Positions 56,101 to 64,000 of a stretch of 64,000 nt of DNA are shown piece by piece. Made by a program: the position numbers and the translations under genes. Source of the stretch: Orientallactaga sibirica. Lineage: Eukaryota > Chordata > Mammalia > Rodentia > Dipodidae. The notes under the pieces are model-generated. The model saw only the letters and a list, made by a program, of their open reading frames with translations. It was not told where the DNA came from and did no database searches. The number at the start of each line of letters is the position of its first letter. Position 1 is the stretch's first letter. The stretch covers positions 24,049,001-24,113,000 of the forward strand of contig JAEOAD010000029.1 in the NCBI GenBank assembly GCA_036365145.1, in the 5' to 3' direction.

Positions 56101-58180
56101 TCTACCATTAAAATCCAGTGTCATCTGTTCATAAGCTATGTCACATTTGGCTATTAGTGTGGTTTGTTTCATGTTTGATAACACTAAGACTCAAAGAGAA
56201 GATACATTCCTTCCTACAAAAAGTTCAGTTCCTTGATTTTACTTGCTTAATAAATTTTCTTCCTGATGCTTTTCTGGGAAGGTTTTGGTTAATAATATGT
56301 GTACCATATGCTGCCTTATTTTTCTTGTAGTGAACTGTGATTCATGTAGCATGATAAAAGTTAACCCCCCCAAAAAATTATTTATGCTGCTTGTAATTTA
56401 ATTTGTAATTTCAATATGTAATTTCATATTTTTATTTGCACTATCATTGTTCTCACTGAGTTACCATCCATTGCAAAGAAGCCTCTCTGTGTGCTGAATA
56501 GGCAGCAGGGAGATGCTGCATGCCTTGCTTCTCCAGATGCTAATGTCAGTGGGGCCTAAAATGCTAGCATGCTCAAAGTGGATTGTCTTTACATATCTGA
56601 GCCTATACAGCAACATTGGAACTAGCAACAGTCAGCAACTTAGCTATAACATAAGTGTATCACACACTCATATTACATATGTACACAGGAGTAAAGAAAT
56701 AAAAATACACTAAATAATTTGCCTCTCATTCACCATTCACTTCAAATGAATGTAGGAGGTAAGCATATGACTTGTTAAATTAAAGATGGCTTACATGTCA
56801 GGTAACTCTTTGACTTTATTTTATTTTTCTATTAAATATATTTTTTTAAATTCTAGAAAAAAATTAGCACAGGTCCTTATACATGTCATTGATTCCTCTT
56901 GCTTTTTAAGTCAGGATAATATTACCAGTAAAATTCATATTCACTTGTCATCTGAAGAAAGTAGCAACCATTTCATTTTAGGCTTTGTTTATTCAAGATT
57001 TAGCATGAAAGGATTAATGTAGTGAAGTCACCTGAGAGTTAGCTATACCTAAAAACTGGGGGAAAATATTGTGAAATTATTAAATGAGGGATAAAGTGCA
57101 GAGTCAACAAGTTTATAAGAATGCTTCAAAATTTGAATGAAGTCAACAGAACTCCCCATGCCATGTCAAGAAAGAATGATGAATGGTCTTTCTTTTCTTT
57201 TCCTTATTGTTTCGTGGATCACTGGGGAAAATGAATGGTGTTAGTTTCATAACTGGAAAAGCAGAAAATATTGTTCTAACATGACTTATTTCCCCCGTCT
57301 CAACTACCTGCTCCATGTCTAAATCCCCTGTCTATGGTAGATCTTCCCAAGGTTTTAGGTTTGGAGACCTTTCTCAGTGTGGCTTCTCCCATGAAATGAT
57401 AACCACCACAACTGGAAATACAAATCAAGGTGACCTAAGATATAAAATACAAAATGTACTATGCATTATTGACTAAAGTTTAATGATTAGCTACATCCAC
57501 ACTTAAAATGTTCATTACAAGCTTCGAAGCCCAAGACCGAATTGGTTTTCTATTATGATCTTAGCTGTAAATTAATCTAAGGAATATTAGAGCTCTCTGT
57601 GTGTCTCACAAGTACAGTTTTTCCCTCCCATATGCTCTTCTCAGAAACAGCCTTAAAAGACTTACATCAAGGAAACTGAAAATTTACTTGAGAAAGCAAA
57701 TAATTCGGAATTAGAAAATGAGTGCTCAACAATTACTTTTTAATTGGCTAAATTATTATTAAAACTTATTACTAAGGCATTATAAAGCTTCATCTGCATT
57801 CATAGTAAAAGGCAGATCAATAGAGAATGTTAAAGAGGAAATTAGCTAGGTGATCAAGGCTTCATGGAAGAATGAAGGATAATATAAAAGATGAGTGTTT
57901 ACATACATTAAGGACAGACATAGAGCATTTTAAGAGTTTAACGACCAAATCTTTAAAATGCTACAAGTTTTGAAACTACAAATTTGTGAATTTATAGAAT
58001 AGTTTCTCTTCCTCCATGCTGAATCATTTATAGTGCTCATCTCTTCAATATCTGTCAGGTGGAATTCAAGAAGTTATGATTATTGGAAAGATATCTCATT
58101 AGCAGTTTGAAATGTGGCTCTTTAGATGGATGGGGAAGAAAATAAATAAAACAAAATTAGGATTGATTTCTCTATACTTG
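53110..58180. other. Unassigned sequence (about 5 kb)
   Basis: The longest repeat-poor stretch in the window. No exon, RNA gene or CpG-rich promoter recognised. A run of about 20 A lies at 53,342-53,361. Weak old-repeat resemblance near 54,995-55,180 ('gttacaaattacacaaatttactgacac'). Frames up to 97 codons (54,323-54,616) lack any family signature. Confidence 0.45.
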
Positions 58181-58187
58181 CATGGCT

Positions 58188-58345
58188 ATATATATATATA
58201 TATATATTGAGGTAGGGTCTCGTTCTTGCCCAGGCTGACCAGGAATTCACTATGTAGTCTCAGGCTGGTGTAAAACTCATGGTGATCCTCATAGCTTTGC
58301 CTCCCCAGTGCTGGCATTAAAGGCATGTGCCACCATGCCCAGCAT
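58188..58345 (-). repeat. B1 SINE, antisense
   Basis: 'gaggtagggtctcgttcttgcccaggctgacc' to 'ggcattaaaggcatgtgccaccatgcccagc', with an AT run at its tail side. TSD GCATGGCTAT at the left (about 58,180) and GCATGGTTAT at the right. Confidence 0.9.
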
Positions 58346-58349
58346 GGTT

Positions 58350-58665
58350 ATGGGTTTAAGCAATTAAGGGGGATTTTGTTTTTAAAATTTGGGGTACTAT
58401 TTTCTTGAACAAAGACAAAAATACACACTGTAGTATTTAACCTTAATTTATCTGTTCTAAGTGGTACATCTGGGAGCTCTCAGTAAGAGAAGCTATTTAA
58501 CATGTATAAAATATTATAATACTAAATAACAGATACTAATTTACCTGAATGCTGAATTACAAAAGAGATAGCACATCAGATAAACATCCCATTATACTTG
58601 ATAAACTATTAACAGGCTGTCTCATTGCTGTTAATATCGTAGACTGTGGGGCTGTTCCACTAACT
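58350..58665. other. Unassigned sequence
   Basis: No gene or repeat recognised. Confidence 0.5.
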
Positions 58666-58667
58666 AC

Positions 58668-58805
58668 CAGTGACAGTTAATTTTGATTGTCAACTTGAGA
58701 AAGCAGAGTGAGGAATGAAGGGTTTTCCATCTTGACTGGGTAGGTATACTTTTTGTCAGGTATTTTGTCATAGCCACAAGAAAAGTATGTCATGCAGTAC
58801 CTATG
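58668..58805 (+). mobile_element. MaLR-like LTR, middle deleted
   Basis: It opens 'gtgacagttaattttgattgtcaacttga' and closes 'cttttt gtcaggtattttgtcatagccacaagaaaag', the two ends of the 'gtgatggttaat' LTR family, with most of the middle missing. Confidence 0.55.
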
Positions 58806-58834
58806 GAATTTTGCCCCACTTACTGAAAGACTGT

Positions 58835-58945
58835 GAGTGTTAATTTTTCTTTGTCATGCTGGAGACTGGACTCTGGTTTTACTGTCCGATGCTTTGGCCT
58901 CCTCGGTGCTGAGACTACATGTATGTGCCACTCTCTGGCTGAGCC
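58835..58945 (-). repeat. Degenerate B1-like SINE
   Basis: 'tgctggagactggactctgg', 'ttggcctcctcggtgctgagactacatgtatgtgcc' in complement order. Old. Confidence 0.45.
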
Positions 58946-59194
58946 TTAGCTTATTCATAATTTAAACTGGGATAATTATTATATGTAATTTGCTGAGTTG
59001 TTTTGAAAACTAAATAATCTCATGTATACAAAATATCTAGAGTACTAACATGTACATAAAAACTAATTTTTAATTTTTTAATATAAACATATGTAATATA
59101 TCTCCTACCAGCTTCTTAGTCCATCTCCCTGTCCTTGAATCCCTTCTTTTTTCCAATTAGTCTCTGTTCCCATAGCCCTGTTCTTTGGCAGGTG

Positions 59195-59328
59195 GGGGGT
59201 GGGTAAGGTTCCAAAGCAAAGTCTCACTCTATCCCAGGCTGACCAGGAACTCACTCTGTAGCCAAGGCTAGCCTCTAACTCAGTGATCTTCCTACCTTGG
59301 CCTCTGTAAAGTGCCTGGGATAAAGGCA
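59195..59328 (-). repeat. B1 SINE, antisense, diverged
   Basis: 'gtctcactctatcccaggctgaccaggaactcactctgtagcc' and 'gtgcctgggataaaggc' in complement order. Confidence 0.85.
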
Positions 59329-59533
59329 GAATTTCTTACTATATATAAATAAATTGGCAGATAGTAGTCTTATTACTAAAGTTTACTGTCTTTTGCAGTA
59401 TGTCCAGTAAACCTGTTTTCTTCCCCCCCCCAAAAAAAAAGAAAAAATGTAATCATTTCAGGTATTTTCAGTTATATAAAGATGCTAGAATTCCCTCAAA
59501 TAACTAATAATACTTTTAAAAAAATCAACTACT

Positions 59534-59683
59534 GGGGCTGGAGAAATGCCTTAGCGGTTAAGGGGATTGCCTTCAAAACCAAAGGACCTTAGTTTGATTC
59601 CCCAGTACCCACAGAAGCCAGATGCACAAGGGCGTGCATGCATCTGGAGTTCATTTGCAGTGGCTTGGAAGCCCGGGTGCACC

Positions 59684-59722
<39 letters not shown>

Positions 59723-59784
59723 CCCTCCCTCCCTCCCTCCCTCCCTCCTTCCCTCTCTCAAATAAATATATAAAATATTTTTTG
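59534..59784 (+). repeat. tRNA-like SINE with (CT)/(CCCT) tract
   Basis: The head 'ggggctggagaaatgcctt', 'agtttgattccccagta', 'gtgcatgcatctggagttca', a long CT/CCCT tract (59,687-59,760) and an AAATA tail. TSD AAATCAACT (59,522-59,530 and 59,785-59,793). Confidence 0.92.
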
Positions 59785-60059
59785 AAATCAACTGTTGACT
59801 CCAGAAGTTTTTAAGTTAAATAATCTTTTAAAAAGTTATTGAGGTACTGTGAAGATGGCTCAGAAGGAGCTGGCTTACTGCCCACCAGCCTGGGTTCAAC
59901 TACAAAATGATCTACATAAAGCCATACTCAAAAAGTGACACTTTTTCTGTCAAATTGGAAGTGGTAAATTAGAAAAAGCAAGGGAAAATTCTTTTTTGCT
60001 TCTTTTAAATTCATTTCTTTTTAGACATTTAATAACTGCACACGTTCCTAAATATCATT

Positions 60060-60470
60060 TAATGTTTCAATACATGAATCCTTTTCAGTATTTAAAACAG
60101 TTGAAAGAATCAACTCAAGTGCCCATCAGTGATAGAATGAATAAAGAAAATGTGGCATATTTCCACTTTCAACCATGGGAAAATTGTTTTATTTTCTTTT
60201 AATCTGACAAAAGATCAACTAAACTGGAGGCTATGTTAATTGAAATAAGCCACTTCAAACCTTCACTTATATGTGGAGCCTAAAAAAGTTGATAGATATC
60301 ATGGAAATTGAGACAAGAATAAGGATTTCAAGTCTGGAGAGTATATGCTTGTGAGAGATGGAAATCACAGAGGTTGATCAGTGAATACAAAGTTATAGTC
60401 AGATGTAGAAATAAATTCAGGGGTGAGGAATATTCCTAGGAAGAATGTATAAAGTTTAGTTTGCATTGGT
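60060..60470 (+). mobile_element. Old L1 3' region, sense
   Basis: Collinear with L1M-like ORF2-end/3' UTR: 'caactcaagtgcccatcagtg', 'gaatgaataaagaaaatgtggcatat', 'ttaattgaaataagcca' and 'atatgtggagcctaaaaaagttgat'. No intact frame. Confidence 0.65.
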
Positions 60471-60474
60471 AGTA

Positions 60475-61280
60475 GTGAGAAAACAGACTCATGAGTTTCA
60501 TTGCACATTATTGTGGCATCCCATGCAACTTCTCACATTTAGCCTGGGCTTTTGTTACTAATCTTACCTTATTCACCACTATCATGTCTGTGTAATAGCA
60601 AAGCCCAATTTGACAGGGCAGGGTGAATGAGAAGTACTTTAACCAAGTGGTATTATTGTGGTATAATAATAAATTTTCTTTCAGTCAGAAATTACAAATA
60701 CAATTTCATTTAACATCTTTTTAAATTTGATTTTTAAATCATTATAGTATTATAGATTGAACCTATGGCATATACATCCTAGAAAAGTGCTCTCCCACTG
60801 AGTTACATAGTTCATTTTGCTTTTCATTTTGAGATAGTGACTCACTAAGGTGCCCTGACTGACTTTGAACTTACTCTGGAATTCAAGCAAGCCAAGAACT
60901 TGAGATCATCCTGTTTTCGCTTCTTTTGTAGCTGGGAGAGATCTCTGTTTTGGGTTTTGTTTTGATTCACGTTTATTTTATTTTATTTTTTTTAATTTTT
61001 TTGGCATATCATTGTGCATGCTACTGAGTTTTATAAAGAAAGTTTCTTTTGAGCATACCTTGTTTGTTGCTTCCATGCTACTCAACATCCATATTTGTCC
61101 CCTCTTCCCTGACAGCTGTTCTCCCTCTTTTCCCAAGTTCACCCTCTGCTTTCATGTTCACCATAGTCTCTACTCAATGAGAACACTGTGAAAGAAATAT
61201 ATCATAAATAAAACTTGCTAGGTGAACATAGAATCTGTACAAGTTTAATTATGATTTCAATGTTTAATGGAATGTGGTTA
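60475..61280. other. Mostly unassigned
   Basis: No gene. A degenerate B1-like antisense patch is possible at 60,815-60,945 and an L1-tail-like antisense patch near 61,000-61,170, both weak. Confidence 0.4.
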
Positions 61281-61281
61281 A

Positions 61282-61284
<3 letters not shown>

Positions 61285-61329
<45 letters not shown>
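61285..61329. repeat. (AT)n microsatellite, ~22 units
   Basis: An uninterrupted AT dinucleotide array; no neighbouring SINE was recognised. Confidence 0.95.
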
Positions 61330-61333
<4 letters not shown>

Positions 61334-61642
61334 AATATCCCTTAAAAGTAGAACTCTCTTTGGAGTGTTCAAATCTTTTAGAAAAGATAAATGCTAATTA
61401 AATTCTAATATTATTCTAATACTCTGTCTCTGTGGATGAATCAATATTTTTGCTGATCAACACAACTTTGTATACCCCAATAAATTTACATTTTTCATGA
61501 ATCAAACTATCTGGCCTCTGGATTACATAAATATAATATTCTAGTTCTTGGAGGTGATTCCCTTTGACTTAGTTTTCTTCTTAGACAATAGTGATGGAAG
61601 CTGCTCAGTTGAATTACTTTGGGACTAAGTTCAATATAGATG

Positions 61643-61775
61643 TATATTCAACTGGGGACATTGTTCAGTGGTTAAAGACAATTGCTTGTGAAGACTACTG
61701 ACCCAGATCCAACTCCTCAGCATCCATAAGAAACTGAACCCAATGTGAGCAAAGTGCAAATAAATAAATATTTTT
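61643..61775 (+). repeat. Short ID/tRNA-like SINE
   Basis: 'ctggggacattgttcagtggttaaagacaattgcttgtgaagac', 'gatccaactcctcagc' and an AAATA tail. It lacks the longer SINE body. Confidence 0.65.
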
Positions 61776-61950
61776 TAAATATGTGTTTTAGAACAGTGCG
61801 TGGCATATGATAGGCACTGTATATATTATGGCTTCTCTATGTTTTGTCACTAATGATGAGTCACTATAGAACACTATGCCTGTCACATATACAAAGTCAC
61901 ATCCTTCAGTGACAGGAAAAATGACTCCAATATGTAAACAAAATACAGAA

Positions 61951-62190
61951 TATGAGGCTGTAAAGATGTCTCTAAGTAGATAATGTGCTTGTGTTGCAAG
62001 CATTGGAGATCTGGGTTCAATCTCCAAAACCTACAGAAATGCCAGGCATGTAGTATCTGCTAATAATCCCAGAATTTGGGGCTCACTGATCAGCTGATCA
62101 GCCAGTCTTGCCTAAATAGTGAACTCCAAACCTTAAGAAGCTTTGTCTCAAAAAAAAAAAAAAAAATTCCTGTACATGACACCAGAAGTT
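61951..62190 (+). repeat. B4-like SINE
   Basis: An ID-like head ('gaggctgtaaagatgtctctaagtag') and box-B-like 'gggttcaatctcc', joined to 'gccaggcatgtagtatctgctaataatccc'. A-run near 62,150-62,166. Confidence 0.7.
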
Positions 62191-62275
62191 GACCTCTGGT
62201 CTATGCATACATGTAATATATGTGCAGACACATCTGAACACATGCACAGGTTTGAGGTAAAAGTAGAAAGATCCA

Positions 62276-62560
62276 GGGCTGGAGAGATGGCTTAGTGGCT
62301 AAGGCACCTGCCTGCTAAGCCTAAGAACACTGGTTCCAATGTCCAGCGGTTCCAATCTCCAAGTCCCACGTTTAGCCAGATGCAAAATGAGGCAAGGGCG
62401 CAATGCTGCACTTGACCACAAGGGGGCACACGCATCTGGATTTCGTTCACAACAGCTGAGAGACTGCTGGCGCACCCATCTCTGTCTCCCTCTCCCTCTT
62501 TGTCTATCTCTCTCTGTCTCTCTCTCCAAAAATAAATAAAAAATAATTTAAAAAAATTTT
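62276..62560 (+). repeat. tRNA-like SINE, CTCF-motif subfamily
   Basis: The head 'gggctggagagatggcttag', duplicated 'ggttccaat' box, 'cttgaccacaagggggcac' and a CT tract. TSD AAAAGTAGAAAGATCC (about 62,259-62,274) and AAAAGTAGAAAGTTCC (62,562-62,577). Same subfamily and orientation as 34,413-34,698. Confidence 0.93.
62416..62428 (+). promoter_or_regulatory. CTCF-like motif in SINE
   Basis: CCACAAGGGGGCA, identical to the motif in the 34.5-kb SINE and in the same orientation. Confidence 0.5.
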
Positions 62561-62877
62561 AAAAAGTAGAAAGTTCCTAATAACAAGTGTTTTACACCAT
62601 TATTTTAACAAGGGTGATATAATTACTAGATGTTAGTATGCTCCTTCTTAATTCTGTTGATAGGGACATTCATTTTCCTACTTTCTTTACAAAAAGTAGG
62701 CACTGTTGCTTTGTAGCAGCTTAGCCAAGTATGTTATCCCTTTTAGATACTGTGGACTAAAGCACAGAAAGGCCAATGTATTTAATAGATCCTGTACCTA
62801 AAAGTCATCATAAACTCAGGAGTTCTTGACATCATAGTGGACCACTTGGAATTGAAAGGAATAAAAAAAAATTGTCA

Positions 62878-63026
62878 GGGCTGGTGAGAGATGGTTTAGC
62901 AGTTAAGGTACTTGCATACAAAGCCAAGAACCCAGGTTCTATTCCCCAGAACCCATATGAGCCAGGTGCACAAGGTGACACATATGTCTGGAGTTCCTTT
63001 GCATTGGTTAGAGGATTTGGCATGCC

Positions 63027-63073
<47 letters not shown>

Positions 63074-63126
63074 TTCTCTGCCTCTTTCTCTCTCTGCCTC
63101 TTTCTCTCTCTCAAATAAAATATTAG
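62878..63126 (+). repeat. tRNA-like SINE with TSD
   Basis: The head 'gggctggtgagagatgg', 'ggttctattcccca', 'tgtctggagttcctttgcattgg', a long CT tract (63,029-63,115) and a tail. TSD AAAAAATTGTCAG (62,865-62,877) and AAAAAATGTCAG (63,127-63,138). Confidence 0.93.
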
Positions 63127-63139
63127 AAAAAATGTCAGT

Positions 63140-64000
63140 CTACAAGCAAAGGATAAGTAAAAGAAAACTAAAAGATAAATTGTGATGAACTTCATCTCTT
63201 ATACTTGTTTTGTCTCAGGTTTGTGTGCTATTATTACATGCTGGAAATAAAACTCTATTATCTGAGAACACCTTGAATGAGCTTGTTCTGAATATATAAA
63301 AATAAATGATTTCTAAGGTAGAGTTTATTTTACATCACCTGGTTAAAACAGCTGCACTTACTTGCAAAGTGCAAGAATGCTGCAGGAAAAGGAAATGGCC
63401 TGAGATGAAGCACTGCTGTGTGAGTTTATGCACCATGCTGTGTCCCTAAGGGCATAACATGCAAAGCAGGATCAAAGGGAGACAGGATGCAGCTCATGGA
63501 CTTCTTAATTGCAAGGTAATATTTGAATTTTTTCTCAAATTATGACAGGTTGGAACACTGGTCCAGATAAATTTGTGGTTTCTATAAAATACTCTGCTAG
63601 TGTTGTATAGGACAGTGTAGAAGGATTGCATATGTAGAAAAGTGTCAGGCTAGATTAAGGAACATAAACCAAAGGACAGGAAATTGTGGTTTATCGATGC
63701 CAGTAAAGTATGAAGTGCCTTTAATGCCTTCATACAAACTCTGAAGTGGTAATGATAATCTATTAGGTTTGTAGATGCTAAGTGCCTAGATAAAGTGGAG
63801 AACTAAATTTACAGTCTTTACTGACATTTGATGATGAAAGAAGAAGTCTCCACTACAATTCCTGTATTTTATAGTTATATGCATTCTCCATAAGGTGTTT
63901 TCCTCATCTATGAAAATGTACCCCAGGCATGCTCAAAAGAGATGAGAGGATGCCTCTTGAGACGGGATACTAACTTTTCAAACTCAGCATAGCCTCTTTG
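63140..64000. other. Unassigned sequence
   Basis: No gene or clear repeat to the end of the window. Confidence 0.5.

Noticed and set aside
59687..59760. CT/CCCT tract as an independent microsatellite
   Set aside because: It is the pyrimidine tract that is part of this SINE family; the same tract occurs at 63,029 and 62,480.
1..64000. CRISPR arrays, operons, phage or bacterial genes
   Set aside because: No regularly spaced direct repeats with unique spacers, no bacterial gene structure; all repeats seen are vertebrate retroelements and microsatellites.

Overview
This is mammalian, almost certainly rodent, nuclear DNA. The evidence is B1 (7SL-derived) and B4-like SINEs, MT-type MaLR LTRs, rodent L1s with long distinctive 3' UTRs, and many copies of a tRNA-like SINE with the head GGGCTGGAGAGATGGCTTAG and a (CT)n/(AAAT)n tail. 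I associate that SINE with jerboas and their relatives (Dipodoidea), with moderate confidence. I recognise no host protein-coding exon on either strand. The longest open frames (about 120-155 codons) all lie in repeats. The window reads as intergenic or intronic sequence built from nested retroelement insertions. There is no CRISPR array, operon or prokaryotic feature.

Layout. 1-7.1 kb: a long antisense L1 with ORF2, ORF1 and a 5' UTR carrying ~58-bp tandem monomers, then an old LTR. 8.0-11.6 kb: a second antisense L1 whose 3' UTR is interrupted by an ERV2-class LTR with a perfect 6-bp target-site duplication (TSD). 11.6-14.6 kb: an old L1 split by a younger L1 3' end, then a B1 and an L1 tail at one shared target site. 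15.6-17.7 kb: tRNA-like SINEs, two of them serially inserted at one site, and a B4-like SINE. 17.7-21 kb: mostly unassigned sequence and a rearranged SINE/LTR patch. 22.2-25.5 kb: a badly decayed betaretrovirus-like provirus (partial gag, RNase H/integrase, partial env, 3' LTR). 25.5-27.3 kb: an internally deleted L1 and older repeats. 27.8-35 kb: L1 3' ends, a U6 pseudogene and SINEs. 36.1-38.5 kb: a complete MaLR element with both LTRs and a 5-bp TSD, but a duplicated interior. 38.5-44.2 kb: B4, LTR and L1 3' ends with a short nested L1 tail. 44.2-64 kb: mostly unassigned sequence with scattered B1, tRNA-like SINEs, an MT LTR, an old L1 and several long microsatellites.

No genes work together here; the information is in the insertion history. 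All coding remnants belong to mobile elements and are broken by stops, frameshifts or deletions. Boundaries with clear TSDs are good to a few bases. Old-repeat boundaries are approximate, and repeat family names were assigned from memory, not from a library search.
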